From an uncultured Rhizobium sp. (GTDB taxonomy: Bacteria > Pseudomonadota > Alphaproteobacteria > Rhizobiales > Rhizobiaceae): DNA of 32,397 nt. The notes under the pieces are model-generated. The model was not told the origin of the DNA, ran no database searches, and saw only the letters and a list, made by a program, of their open reading frames with translations. Both the position numbers and the translations under genes were made by a program. Positions 1 to 8,105 of the stretch are shown one piece after another. Where the stretch lies: the NCBI GenBank assembly GCA_945952315.1, contig CAMFIE010000033.1, positions 1-32,397 of the forward strand. Reading direction: 5' to 3'. Position 1 is the stretch's first letter. The number at the start of each line of letters is the position of its first letter.

Positions 1-125
1 GCGTCGCAAACCTTTACATATTCAGCCGGTTCCGGCTCAGCAGCTACGATCGCGTCAGCGGCATGTGCGCCAGATACTACAGCGAGAGCTGCAGCGGAGC
101 CGAGGAGAAGGCTCTTGATGTTCAT
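1..125 (-). CDS. RopA/Omp2-type outer-membrane porin, N-terminal fragment (contig edge)
   Basis: This is the first 41 codons of a porin read on the minus strand; the rest lies beyond the contig start. The ATG is at 125-123, preceded by the ribosome-binding site GGAGG seen before the other two porins in the window. Residues 1-22 form a signal peptide ending A-H-A, followed by mature residues [20 protein letters not shown]. This matches the two downstream porins except for His instead of Gln at residue 21. In the family (Brucella Omp2, Rhizobium RopA, Porin_2) the mature protein is a 16-stranded trimeric beta barrel for diffusion of small solutes. It is divergent from the porin at 729, with 603 bp between the start codons. 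The contig probably broke here because the sequence is repeated in the genome; that is inference. Confidence 0.88.
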   Translation of the reverse strand, partial: MNIKSLLLGSAAALAVVSGAHAADAIVAAEPEPAEYVKVCD

Positions 126-340
126 GTTTGACCTCCAGTCAAGTTGTCGTTGGGTCTGGGTTCTTTCGCCACTCGAAGCAGCGTTCCCTGCCCCAGTCCC
201 GTTTGATTTAGAAGACGGACGATCCACCGCCTCGCTTCTGTGTATGCAACATATATAACCGTCCTCAGGGCGCAACATTGATCTGGCAACTTGTCGTTAA
301 ATGAAATGTTGATGCGGATGACATGTTGCGAAAACAACAC

Positions 341-366
341 AAAACGGCCCGCGGAAGGCCGCTTTT
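341..366. terminator. Terminator-like hairpin between divergent porins
   Basis: CGGCC (345-349) pairs with GGCCG (357-361) around a 7-base loop. A run of four A lies on the left and CTTTTGTT on the right, so the hairpin could terminate transcripts on either strand. No annotated gene ends here, so it would be an orphan terminator. The stem is only 5 bp, so confidence is low. Confidence 0.35.
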
Positions 367-438
367 GTTAACTTCCTGTTAAGAAATGCAGCAAAATCAA
401 TAGCTAAGGCTCAAGTCCCTAATGCTGCAGATACGATT

Positions 439-459
439 TTATCGGAAAATAAACGATAA
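439..459. promoter_or_regulatory. Inverted repeat TTATCG-N9-CGATAA, possible operator
   Basis: TTATCG (439-444) and CGATAA (454-459) are exact inverted copies separated by nine A-rich bases. The site lies about 270 bp upstream of the porin at 729, in the only AT-rich patch of that leader. It may be a regulator site or part of a promoter region. No known regulator can be assigned from sequence alone. Confidence 0.25.
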
Positions 460-728
460 TTTCCCGGTTCCGCGGCTGCGGGCGGTCTCCGGGTCGGGGT
501 GATTTGCACCTTTGCGAGAGGGGTGACCCCGCCCGGTGCCTGTGAATTTCGCTCCCTGCGGATGATTCCGGTGAAGGGATTCGGCCTTGGCTGACCGCGA
601 ATTCAAGAATCGGTCCGGGTGCGATGCAGGTTCTGGCCGGGTGCTGATTCCGCCCGTCCACCGCAAAGCCCGCGGGGAGAGGGTGTTCATCCTGCTCGCT
701 TCGCCTCCAACTTGACTGGAGGTCAAAC

Positions 729-1712
729 ATGAACATCAAGAGCCTTCTTCTCGGCTCCGCGGCAGCGCTGGCTGTCGTTTCCGGCGCACAGGCCGCTGAC
801 GCCATCGTGGCCGCTGAGCCGGAACCGGCTGAATATGTAAAGGTATGCGATGCCTTCGGCACCGGCTACTTCTACATCCCCGGCACGGAAACCTGCCTCA
901 ACATCGGCGGCTGGGTTCGTTTCCAGACTGACGTCGTCAAGGATGCGGCCGATGACTATGCCTATAATGCATGGGGCAAGGCCTATCTGTCGTTCGATGC
1001 CAGGTCTGAATCCGAATTCGGCACCGTGCAGGGCTTCATTGCCATCGAAGGCGATTACACCGGTCGCACCACGACGCTTTCCGGTGACGGCAACGCCATC
1101 TATGTAGACGAAGCCTTCCTCGCCGTTGGCGGCTTCAAGGCCGGTTACTTCTACCACTACCTCGATGCCGGCCTGAACGGTGAAACCGACAAGCTCGGCG
1201 ACAACACCGAATTCGTCTCGGTTCAGTATAACTATACCGGCGAAGGCTTCACCGCCGGCCTCGGTCTCGACGAACTCGGCACGGATGCCGGTGACCTCAA
1301 CGGTGTTGGCGTATCCGGTCAGCTGGGTGCATCGCTCGGTGGCATCTCCGCCACCCTGGTTGGCTATTATGATACCTCGGCTTCCGAAGGCGGCGTTCGC
1401 GCCATCCTCGGTGCGGAAGTCGGCCCGGGCACTTTCCAGCTCGGTGGTCTCTATAACTCCGGCATCAACAACTACTTCGACAACGGCACCGAATGGGCCG
1501 TGGCTGCATCCTACGCCATCAAGGCCACCGATGCCCTCACGGTTACCCCCGGCGTGCAGTATACAGAGTATGATACCGGTGCGGATGACTGGAAGGCTGG
1601 CGTGACGGTGGATTATGCGCTCACGCAGGGCCTCACCACCAAGACCTCGATCCAGTATTCGGACTCGACCGAAGACGTCACCGGCTTCTTCCGTATCCAG
1701 CGTTCGTTCTGA
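729..1712 (+). CDS. RopA/Omp2-type outer-membrane porin
   Basis: A 327-residue porin of the Porin_2 family (RopA of rhizobia, Omp2a/b of Brucella), forming an outer-membrane channel for small hydrophilic solutes. Residues 1-22 are a signal peptide ([20 protein letters not shown] then QA), so the mature chain starts [10 protein letters not shown] family-typical N-terminal block follows (YVKVCDAFGTGYFYIPGTETC, given here as its start and end residues 38-58), then alternating beta-strand sequence. The chain ends in an aromatic residue (RIQRSF), the usual outer-membrane assembly signal. The start is fixed by GGAGG 7 bases upstream. A strong terminator follows at 1741. The N-terminal 60 residues are nearly identical to the porin at 2254, but the barrel sequences differ widely. 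The substrate range cannot be inferred. Confidence 0.93.
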   Translation: MNIKSLLLGSAAALAVVSGAQAADAIVAAEPEPAEYVKVCDAFGTGYFYIPGTETCLNIGGWVRFQTDVVKDAADDYAYNAWGKAYLSFDARSESEFGTVQGFIAIEGDYTGRTTTLSGDGNAIYVDEAFLAVGGFKAGYFYHYLDAGLNGETDKLGDNTEFVSVQYNYTGEGFTAGLGLDELGTDAGDLNGVGVSGQLGASLGGISATLVGYYDTSASEGGVRAILGAEVGPGTFQLGGLYNSGINNYFDNGTEWAVAASYAIKATDALTVTPGVQYTEYDTGADDWKAGVTVDYALTQGLTTKTSIQYSDSTEDVTGFFRIQRSF

Positions 1713-1740
1713 TCTTCCTGGATTTTGGCATGATGAAGAG

Positions 1741-1767
1741 AAAGCCCGGCGCATGCCGGGCTTTTTT
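1741..1767 (+). terminator. Rho-independent terminator of porin 729-1712
   Basis: AAAGCCCGGC (1741-1750) pairs perfectly with GCCGGGCTTT (1755-1764) around the tetraloop GCAT, followed by further T residues. It starts 28 bp after the stop codon and has the canonical form. Confidence 0.9.
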
Positions 1768-1874
1768 GCGTTTCCGCGATGAAGAATTAGATTGCCGGGG
1801 ACAGGGTTGAGGGGGGGGGCGATTCCCGGTTCGTGGTGGTCCTGTTCTTTCCTTCCTGTCTTTTCCCGCCTTTT

Positions 1875-1915
1875 GCGCTGCAAGGTGCCGATCGCGCCAC
1901 CTTGTGCGCCTTTTT
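1875..1915 (+). terminator. Second, orphan intrinsic terminator between the porins
   Basis: GCGC (1875-1878) and CAAGGTG (1881-1887) pair with CACCTTG (1898-1904) and GCGC (1906-1909), with one small internal mismatch. The hairpin is followed by C and five T. It lies 160 bp past the porin stop codon and well beyond that gene's own terminator. It therefore either backs up that terminator or ends a separate short transcript. Confidence 0.6.
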
Positions 1916-2023
1916 CCCTCTTGCATGTTATGAAATACAACCAATAAGGGCAATTTGGTGCGTTTTCGGGGCGTTTGAAGGGGCTTTGCTCCTGATTGTC
2001 CGTGCGCACATATCTATTATCCA

Positions 2024-2053
2024 TTGAAATTATTATTGTTTCTTGTGTTTAAT
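2024..2053 (+). promoter_or_regulatory. Promoter candidate upstream of porin 2254
   Basis: TTGAAA (2024-2029) and TTTAAT (2048-2053) are spaced by 18 bases in the AT-rich patch before the third porin. If used, the leader would be about 195 bases long. This is based on consensus matching by eye only. Confidence 0.3.
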
Positions 2054-2253
2054 GAGTAACGCGAAAAGTAAAAAAGCTGAAAATGCGGATCAAATAATTC
2101 AAATATCAATTGCCGATGACGGTCCGGTTTGGTTACCTCCAGCATTAGAAGCGGTGCAGATGCCCGGTCTTCTGAAAACCTGACTGGGTCCGGTCAGGGA
2201 AGCGTCCAGAAGGGCGTTGCACCGGATCCACCAAAACGTGACTGGAGGTCAAC

Positions 2254-3201
2254 ATGAACATCAAGAGCCTTCTCCTTGGCTCCGCTGCAGCTCTCGCTGT
2301 AGTATCTGGCGCACAGGCTGCCGACGCGATCGTAGCTGCCGAGCCGGAACCGGCTGAATATGTAAAGGTCTGCGACGCTTTCGGCACCGGCTATTTCTAC
2401 ATCCCGGGCACCGAAACCTGCCTCAAGATCGGTGGCCGCGTTCGCATCCAGGCGAACATGGGCACCACGACGGACACTGAATTCGTCACCAAGGGCAAGA
2501 TTTCCGCCTCTGCCAAGTCCAGCTCGGATTTCGGTGACGTGGAAGCCTATATCGAAGCAGAAGGCACCTCGACTGCAACTTCGCTGTCTATCGGCGATGT
2601 TTACATCGCTGTTGGCGGCCTGAAGTTCGGCAAGTATGGCGGCCTGTGGGACAACAGCGTCGGTGAAAACCCGTCGATGGGTGACGTTCCGGGCGCCTTC
2701 AAGGCCCAGTTCACCGGTTCGGCTGATACCGTATCCTATGGCCTCCAGATCGACCAGTTCGCTGCTTCGTCCGGTACGACTGTGAACGCCTACGGTGTGG
2801 TCGGCAAGATCGGCGCGACGCTCGGCGGTCTGACCCTGAACACCTATGTTGCCTATGACATCGACGCCAAGGCTGGCAATGTGAAGGTTATCGGTTCCGG
2901 CGATGTCGGCCCGGGCAACCTGTCGCTCGGTGGCGCATGGTTCGGCAACGAAACCGACAATGCCTATGATGTGGCTGGCCGCGAATGGGTCATCGCTTCT
3001 GCATATTCCATCAAGGCTGCAGACAAGCTCACCATTGCTCCGGACTTCGAATACTTCCGCCGCACGGACGGCACCAATGGCTGGACCGTTGGCGCGCTGA
3101 CCAGCTACGACATCGCAGATGGCCTGACCGCCAGCGTGAATGTCAATTACAACGACTCGAAGACTGTTGGTGGCTACTTCCGCCTGCAGCGTTCGTTCTG
3201 A
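2254..3201 (+). CDS. RopA/Omp2-type outer-membrane porin
   Basis: A 315-residue Porin_2 family channel protein. The signal peptide (residues 1-22, ending A-Q-A) and the first 37 or so mature residues match the porin at 729. From about residue 62 the sequence diverges into its own barrel. The chain ends YFRLQRSF, with the terminal Phe needed for outer-membrane insertion. GGAGG lies 6 bases before the ATG. Its own terminator follows at 3225, so it appears to be monocistronic. Tandem porin paralogues with different barrels are common in Rhizobiales and usually differ in regulation or pore properties; which applies here cannot be told. Confidence 0.93.
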   Translation: MNIKSLLLGSAAALAVVSGAQAADAIVAAEPEPAEYVKVCDAFGTGYFYIPGTETCLKIGGRVRIQANMGTTTDTEFVTKGKISASAKSSSDFGDVEAYIEAEGTSTATSLSIGDVYIAVGGLKFGKYGGLWDNSVGENPSMGDVPGAFKAQFTGSADTVSYGLQIDQFAASSGTTVNAYGVVGKIGATLGGLTLNTYVAYDIDAKAGNVKVIGSGDVGPGNLSLGGAWFGNETDNAYDVAGREWVIASAYSIKAADKLTIAPDFEYFRRTDGTNGWTVGALTSYDIADGLTASVNVNYNDSKTVGGYFRLQRSF

Positions 3202-3224
3202 TCCGGCATTCGCAGGATTGGCGG

Positions 3225-3251
3225 AAAGCCCGGCATGAGGCCGGGCTTTTT
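3225..3251 (+). terminator. Rho-independent terminator of porin 2254-3201
   Basis: AAAGCCCGGC (3225-3234) pairs with GCCGGGCTTT (3240-3249), loop ATGAG, with T residues to 3251. The stem is identical to the terminator of the preceding porin, so the duplicated unit may have included the 3' end. Confidence 0.9.
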
Positions 3252-3577
3252 GCCAGGTTTGGGGAGTGCACTCCTTGCGGCAAAAGGCGGTTGCTGCAGG
3301 AGAGTGTCACTCCCCTTACACATTATATATAGGGCACTGTGCGGGTGCACACATCGGGCAGTGTGCGGGTGCTGCGACTGGAAGCCCTGTTTCAGGCCGT
3401 AACGGCGCGGCGGGATATGTCCTGAACGGATCAGATTTTGCCGACTACAATATAGCAGGGCAGGGGGCATAGGCCCGCGAACAGGCTCAGATGCGGTGCG
3501 TGCCGCTTGGCCTCAAGGCCGGTTTAACGGATCGGGCCGGGCGGATGCCCGAAACCAAACCTGAAACCGCATCATTC
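3252..3577. repeat. Intergenic region with a 17-bp imperfect direct repeat
   Basis: This lies between the convergent third porin and slt. A 17-bp sequence GGGCACTGTGCGGGTGC (3332-3348) recurs with one change at 3356-3372, a 24-bp period, just after an AT-rich CATTATATATAG. No gene is supported. No clear terminator for slt is visible. Confidence 0.4.
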
Positions 3578-5638
3578 TCAATTGGCGGATGCCGACTGGT
3601 CGGCGCCGAAGCGTCCGAAGCGCAGGTCTTCCACAATATTGGCCCGCTGGCCAAGCCGGGTCTTGTAGACCTCGTAATTCTCCATCACCCGCTGCACATA
3701 GTTGCGCGTCTCGGTAAAGGGAATGCGCTCGATCCAGTCCACCACCTCGTCGATGGATTTGCCGCGCGGATCGCCATAGCGACCGATCCATTCCGGCACC
3801 CGCTTCGGCCCGGCATTGTAAGCCACGAAGGTGAGAATGTAGGAGCCGTTGAAGCTGTCGATCTGCTCGCCGAGATAATGCGCGCCGAGCGTGGCATTGT
3901 AGCCCGCATCCGCCGTCAGGCGGTCGGCCGAGAAGGCGATGCCATTGCGCTTGGCCACCGTCTTTGCGGTGCCCGGCAGAAGCTGCAACAGGCCACGGGC
4001 ATTGGCCGCGGAGACCGCGCCCGGATTGAAGGCGCTTTCCTGCCGCGCAATCGCATAAGCCAGAGCCTTGCCGGAGCCGGAAATATTGGCGCTCGCGGGG
4101 ATCACCCCGACGGGGAAGGCAAGCGCTGCCGCATCCACGCCCCGTCCATAGGCGGTCTTGCCCACATTGAGGGAAAGCTGGTGATTGCCTGCCTTTTCGG
4201 CACGGGCAGAAAGCAGCGCCAGTTCGCCGGGGCTGTCCAGCTGTTCGGCAAGCGCCATGTAGAGTTTGGCCGCGCGCTTGCCATGGCCCGCCGCTTCCAG
4301 CCTCGAAATGGCACGCACCGCCTCGCGCGACTGGAACCGGCTGCGGTCTTCCGCACTCGGGGTCGGATAGGCCACATTCAGCGTCTTGCGGTTCAGCTTC
4401 GCCGCCGCTAGCTGGCCGTAGAAGGTGCCGGGAAGGGCGGCTGCACGCGTATAATAGTCCGTAGCCTTGCCATCCTTTGCCGCTTCGGAGGCGCGGCCCA
4501 GCCAGTACCAGGCGCGCGATACGGAAATCGGCCGGTTCGATGCCTTCATGATGGCGCGGAAATGCTTTGCCGCCGTTTCCGGGTCATTCAGGGCTCTCAG
4601 CGCATACCAGCCGGCATGAAACTGTGCCTCGGCGCGGTCGGCCGGTTCCTCGCAGAAATGGACAGAGGCAACGCGATAGGCCGCCTTGAACTTGCCGTCA
4701 TCCAGAAGGCCACGGCTGACAATGCGCTGCTCGTTCCACCATGCACCGGGATCAACAAGGCTGTCCTTGTCGGTCGGCATGGTCGAAATCAGCTTTGCGG
4801 CCGTATCCCAGTTTTCCGCGCGGCGGTGATACTGGATGCGGGCGAAGAGATAGCCCGGCTCCTTTTTCCACTTCGGATCGACCGCCGCCATCAGCGCGGC
4901 CGCCTTCGGGCTCTTGGAAAGCACCGCCGCCCAGCCATTATAAAGGCTCTGCGCCTCGCCGAGCGTGCCGAAACGCTTGGCCTGCGATACGCGGTCACTA
5001 TAAAGAAGAAGCGACATGCGGGCACGATGATCGGCTGGCGAAAGCAGGCCGGAAAGGTCTTTCAGCGCCCGGCTTTCCAGCGCCGGATCAAATACCATGC
5101 CGCGCCAGACCTTGCGCAGCACCTTGGCAGCGCGGGCATTGTTGCCGCTCTGGCTCAGTGCCTTTGCAAGAACGATTGCCCCTTCCGCCGTTTCCGGCTG
5201 GGTATTGCCAAAGGCGGCCAGCACATCACCGGCGGCAGGGTTTTCACGGTAAAGCGCCTTTTCGGAAAGGGCGCGCAGACGCTCCAGACCCGGCCAGCCG
5301 GTCAGTTCCTGCTGCGCGCGGGCGATTTCATAGGAGGGAACGCCCTTTGCGCCCGAAACGGCAATCGCCCAGGTGAGAATATGCCGGTCGAGGCTATCCT
5401 TGCCGAGCCGGTTGCGGGCCGACAGTGCGGTTTCGATATCGTCGTCTGTCAGCGCATCGAGGCCGGTTTTCAGAAGCGGACTTGCGGCAACAGAGCCCGT
5501 GGCACGGGGAATGGAGCCGGTGATCTCCGGCGAAGTGGTAGCAGACAGATCTTTCGAGGCGCGCGCCAGCGACGCGGCGAGGCCTTCGCCACTGACAAGC
5601 ATCAGGCCGAGAATGGAAAGAGAGACAAGTTTCTTCAT
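3578..5638 (-). CDS. slt: Soluble lytic murein transglycosylase
   Basis: A 686-residue periplasmic enzyme that cleaves the MurNAc-GlcNAc bond of peptidoglycan to give 1,6-anhydro-muropeptides. It has an N-terminal signal peptide (about residues 1-21, ending GEGLA) and a long alpha-helical superhelix region (about 60-500) like the Slt70 U-domain. The C-terminal SLT domain starts near residue 526. The domain shows the catalytic Glu534 in IARQESAF, then the GLLQLLPGTA motif and the FVAYNAGPKRV motif. Full length is near the roughly 640-690 usual for alphaproteobacterial Slt proteins. It is divergent from dapA across 304 bp. The ATG at 5638 is the only start placed correctly for the signal peptide. 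Confidence 0.93.
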   Translation of the reverse strand: MKKLVSLSILGLMLVSGEGLAASLARASKDLSATTSPEITGSIPRATGSVAASPLLKTGLDALTDDDIETALSARNRLGKDSLDRHILTWAIAVSGAKGVPSYEIARAQQELTGWPGLERLRALSEKALYRENPAAGDVLAAFGNTQPETAEGAIVLAKALSQSGNNARAAKVLRKVWRGMVFDPALESRALKDLSGLLSPADHRARMSLLLYSDRVSQAKRFGTLGEAQSLYNGWAAVLSKSPKAAALMAAVDPKWKKEPGYLFARIQYHRRAENWDTAAKLISTMPTDKDSLVDPGAWWNEQRIVSRGLLDDGKFKAAYRVASVHFCEEPADRAEAQFHAGWYALRALNDPETAAKHFRAIMKASNRPISVSRAWYWLGRASEAAKDGKATDYYTRAAALPGTFYGQLAAAKLNRKTLNVAYPTPSAEDRSRFQSREAVRAISRLEAAGHGKRAAKLYMALAEQLDSPGELALLSARAEKAGNHQLSLNVGKTAYGRGVDAAALAFPVGVIPASANISGSGKALAYAIARQESAFNPGAVSAANARGLLQLLPGTAKTVAKRNGIAFSADRLTADAGYNATLGAHYLGEQIDSFNGSYILTFVAYNAGPKRVPEWIGRYGDPRGKSIDEVVDWIERIPFTETRNYVQRVMENYEVYKTRLGQRANIVEDLRFGRFGADQSASAN

Positions 5639-5942
5639 CGGTCTAGCCCCACCATCGATCAGTCGAGGTCATGAATTGTGCGGTCAACACCGCGCGAGCG
5701 GTTGATCTTGCCCGCATTTCGCCAGTCTTCATTTGGCCCGTGAATGCTTAACGAAACCTTACCCGGTCGATCTGAATTGTCGATGAATTCTCCTGTTATC
5801 CCATTTGCGAAAAGCGAAAAAAACGCTTTGCCGTGGCGCACTCATCGCTTGTTTCACCCCATTCATGCCTTTATGGTGCGCGGGATTTAACAGGGAAATT
5901 GCGGCCAAAGCATGTGGCTTTCGCCGTCCAGGAGTTGTTCGC
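5639..5942. other. Divergent slt-dapA intergenic region
   Basis: 304 bp with no gene. The open frame continuing upstream of dapA is not supported because the family start lies at 5943. The region has an A-rich segment at 5813-5823 and a promoter candidate for dapA. I saw no clear slt promoter. Confidence 0.5.
5849..5877 (+). promoter_or_regulatory. Promoter candidate for dapA
   Basis: TTGTTT (5849-5854) and TATGGT (5872-5877) with a 17-base spacer lie about 65 bp before the dapA start. Only a partial consensus match. Confidence 0.3.
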
Positions 5943-6824
5943 ATGTTCAAGGGATCCATCCCCGCTCTCGTCACGCCGTTTACCGAAACCGGTGCGGTCG
6001 ATGAAGCATCCTTCGCCGCCCATGTGGAATGGGTGATTGCGGAAGGCAGCCATGGCGTCGTGCCGGTGGGCACCACCGGTGAATCGCCGACCCTTTCCCA
6101 TGCCGAACACAAACGCGTTGTCGAGATCAGCATCGAAGTGGCCGCAAAGCGCGTGCCGGTGATTGCCGGTGCGGGGTCCAACAACACCCGCGAGGCCATC
6201 GACCTTGCACAGCATGCGGAAAAGGCTGGTGCCGACGCGATCCTGGTCGTCACACCCTATTACAACAAGCCGACCCAGAAGGGTCTGATCGCCCATTTCT
6301 CCGCCATTGCCGAAGCGGTGAAGCTGCCGATCGTGATCTACAACATCCCCGGCCGCTCGGTGATCGACATGTCGCCGGAGACGATGGGTGCGCTTGCGAA
6401 AGCGCACAAGAACATCATCGGCGTCAAGGATGCGACCGGCAAGATCGAGCGCGTCTCCGAACAGCGCATCACCTGCGGCAAGGATTTCGTGCAGCTTTCG
6501 GGTGAAGATGCAACGGCCCTCGGCTTCAATGCCCATGGCGGCGTCGGCTGCATTTCCGTGACGGCCAATGTCGCGCCGAAGCTTTGCGCCGAATTCCAGG
6601 CAGCAACGCTTGCCGGTGATTATGCCAAGGCGCTTGCCTATCAGGACAGGCTGATGCCGCTGCACAAGGCAATCTTCATGGAGCCCGGCGTTTGCGGCGC
6701 GAAATATGGCCTGTCCAAGCTCGGCCGCATGGCGCGCAACGTGCGCTCGCCGCTTCTGCCGATGCTGGAGCCTGCAACCGAAGCCGCGATGGATGCGGCC
6801 ATGAAGCATGCAGGCCTGATCTGA
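5943..6824 (+). CDS. dapA: 4-hydroxy-tetrahydrodipicolinate synthase
   Basis: A 293-residue cytosolic enzyme that condenses pyruvate with aspartate semialdehyde, the first committed step to diaminopimelate and lysine. Visible family features are GTTGES (residues 43-48, pyruvate binding), Tyr133 in VIYNIPGR, Arg138, and the Schiff-base Lys162 in GVKDATG. The start at 5943 gives the normal family length and has AGGAG 8-9 bases upstream. An in-frame extension to 5805 would add 46 non-conserved residues and was rejected. A terminator candidate follows at 6847, so dapA and smpB may be separate units. Confidence 0.96.
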   Translation: MFKGSIPALVTPFTETGAVDEASFAAHVEWVIAEGSHGVVPVGTTGESPTLSHAEHKRVVEISIEVAAKRVPVIAGAGSNNTREAIDLAQHAEKAGADAILVVTPYYNKPTQKGLIAHFSAIAEAVKLPIVIYNIPGRSVIDMSPETMGALAKAHKNIIGVKDATGKIERVSEQRITCGKDFVQLSGEDATALGFNAHGGVGCISVTANVAPKLCAEFQAATLAGDYAKALAYQDRLMPLHKAIFMEPGVCGAKYGLSKLGRMARNVRSPLLPMLEPATEAAMDAAMKHAGLI

Positions 6825-6846
6825 GGCCTGACGGCACGCGATTGAT

Positions 6847-6883
6847 CGGCGGCGGTCCTCAAGGGGAGGGGAGCCGCCGTTTT
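6847..6883 (+). terminator. Terminator candidate after dapA
   Basis: CGGCGG (6847-6852) pairs with CCGCCG (6874-6879), with an inner CCTC/GAGG pairing, followed by TTTTC. It lies 22 bp after the dapA stop. Confidence 0.55.
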
Positions 6884-6971
6884 CATTGAGGCGAAAGACT
6901 TTCCTTCGCCATCATGCACTCTTATATGATCAGCACCCGGAAGCGTCCGGGCGTTGGAAAGAGCAAAGGCC

Positions 6972-7448
6972 ATGGCACCCAAGGGCAGTCAGCGCGTTGT
7001 GAACCGGATCGTGGCGGAAAACCGCAAGGCCCGGTTCAACTACGAAATCATCGATACCTATGAAGCGGGCCTGGTGCTGACCGGCACCGAAGTGAAATCG
7101 CTGCGCGACGGCAAGGCGAATATTGCCGAATCCTATGCGTCTGACGAGGGCGATGAAATCTGGCTGATCAATTCGCATCTGCCGGAATATCTGCAGGCGA
7201 ACCGCTTCAACCATGAGCCGCGCCGCCGCCGCAAGCTTCTGCTGTCCAAGCGCGAGATCAATCGTCTGCGTGCCGCGATCAACCGCGAAGGCATGACGCT
7301 TATCCCGCTCAAGATCTATTTCAACGACAAGGGCCGGGCAAAGCTGGAGCTGGCGCTGGGCAAGGGCAAGAAGCTGCATGACAAGCGCGAGACGGAGAAG
7401 GAGCGCGACTGGAACCGCCAGAAGAGCCGTCTGCTGAAGAGCGGCTGA
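6972..7448 (+). CDS. smpB: SsrA-binding protein
   Basis: A 158-residue RNA-binding protein that partners tmRNA in trans-translation to rescue stalled ribosomes. The sequence is the typical SmpB fold: [10 protein letters not shown] near the N-terminus, then [19 protein letters not shown] (residues 37-55), and a basic C-terminal tail ending in [10 protein letters not shown] that enters the mRNA channel. The start at MAPKGSQ matches the rhizobial family start. A TTG codon at 6954 could extend it by six residues but is less likely. A bidirectional terminator at 7472 separates it from the convergent NYN gene. The tmRNA gene (ssrA) is not in this window. Confidence 0.95.
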   Translation: MAPKGSQRVVNRIVAENRKARFNYEIIDTYEAGLVLTGTEVKSLRDGKANIAESYASDEGDEIWLINSHLPEYLQANRFNHEPRRRRKLLLSKREINRLRAAINREGMTLIPLKIYFNDKGRAKLELALGKGKKLHDKRETEKERDWNRQKSRLLKSG

Positions 7449-7471
7449 GCGCCTGACACGCATCCAAACAA

Positions 7472-7504
7472 AAAACCGCGCCGGAGATCCGTCGCGGTTT
7501 TTTT
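7472..7504. terminator. Bidirectional intrinsic terminator between smpB and the NYN gene
   Basis: AAAACCGCG (7472-7480) pairs with CGCGGTTTT (7493-7501), and an inner CGGA/TCCG pairing closes the loop. Seven T residues follow on the plus strand and a matching run of A lies on the left. It can therefore end both smpB and the convergent gene whose stop is at 7527. Confidence 0.88.
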
Positions 7505-7526
7505 GTGTGGTTGAGAAAAATGGAAA

Positions 7527-8105
7527 TCAGGTTTCCACGTCATCCGCCACCGGTTCCACCGGGCGCTGCGGCCGCTCGCTCGGGTCGCGGCCCACTTCGG
7601 CGCGCAGCGAGGCGAGATCGATGAAATGATCGGCCTGACGGCGCAGGTCATCGGCGATCATCGGCGGCTGGGTCGACATGGTCGAAACGACGGAGACCTT
7701 GCGGCCCCGGCGCTGCAGCGCCTCCACCAGCGTGGTGAAATCGCCATCGCCCGAGAAGATCACCAGATGATCCACGGTTTCCGACTGTTCCATCGCATCG
7801 ATGGCCAGCTCGATATCCATATTGCCCTTGATCTTGCGGCGACCCATGGAGTCGGTAAACTCCTTGGCCGGCTTGGTGATGACCTTGTAGCCATTGTAAT
7901 CGAGCCAGTCGATCAGCGGGCGGATCGAGGAATATTCCTGATCCTCGATCAGTGCCGTGTAATAATAGGCACGCAGAAGATAGCCGCGCTTCTGAAAAGC
8001 CTTCAGCAGCTTGCGATAATCGATATCGAAGCCGAGACTTTTGGAGGCAGCGTAGAGATTGGCGCCGTCGATGAAGAGGGCAATTTTTTCCCGCGGGTCA
8101 AACAT
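7527..8105 (-). CDS. NYN-domain (LabA/DUF88-like) protein
   Basis: A 192-residue protein of the NYN/PIN-like nuclease superfamily. Visible acidic residues of the predicted metal site are Asp13 in FIDGANLY, Asp97 in KGNMDIELAIDAM, and Asp120 and Asp122 in FSGDGDF. This is the usual LabA/DUF88 pattern, so RNase activity is plausible but unproven. The C-terminal 25 residues are Pro/Arg/Glu-rich and probably disordered. The gene is divergent from rpoZ, with 559 bp between starts, and convergent with smpB. The ATG at 8105 has no strong ribosome-binding site, but the conserved FIDGANLY block begins at residue 11, which suits this start. Confidence 0.85.
   Translation of the reverse strand: MFDPREKIALFIDGANLYAASKSLGFDIDYRKLLKAFQKRGYLLRAYYYTALIEDQEYSSIRPLIDWLDYNGYKVITKPAKEFTDSMGRRKIKGNMDIELAIDAMEQSETVDHLVIFSGDGDFTTLVEALQRRGRKVSVVSTMSTQPPMIADDLRRQADHFIDLASLRAEVGRDPSERPQRPVEPVADDVET

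Larger units (their letters stand above)
126..728. other. 603-bp divergent porin intergenic region
   Basis: No convincing gene is present; open frames here are shadows. The region must hold the 5' leaders of two divergent porins. Visible elements are a hairpin with flanking A and T runs at 341-366 and a 6-bp inverted repeat at 439-459. There is a loose minus-strand promoter candidate near 264-280 (TTGCGC followed after 16 bases by TATGTT). A GC-rich leader of more than 200 bp runs from 470 up to the GGAGG before 729. The long leader of the 729 porin is compatible with post-transcriptional control, but the sequence does not prove that. Confidence 0.5.
1713..2253. other. 541-bp intergenic region between tandem porins
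   Basis: No gene is supported. It contains the terminator of the upstream porin (1741-1767), a run of nine G at 1811-1819, and a second terminator hairpin at 1875-1915. An AT-rich stretch at about 2015-2110 holds a promoter candidate for the next porin. The tandem porins therefore seem to be separate transcription units. Confidence 0.5.

Noticed and set aside
1811-1819. Run of nine G in the porin spacer as a regulatory feature
   Set aside because: Homopolymer runs are prone to assembly and sequencing error; without a coding frame across it, phase variation cannot be argued.
723-2024. 433-residue minus-strand open frame over the porin at 729
   Set aside because: It is antisense to a clear porin, has no family-like motifs and exists because GC-rich codon bias keeps the opposite strand open.
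3491-4411. Plus-strand frame of 306 residues over the slt 3' end
   Set aside because: Antisense shadow of the catalytic SLT domain.
5805-5942. N-terminal extension of dapA
   Set aside because: It exceeds the family length and covers the promoter region; AGGAG points to 5943.
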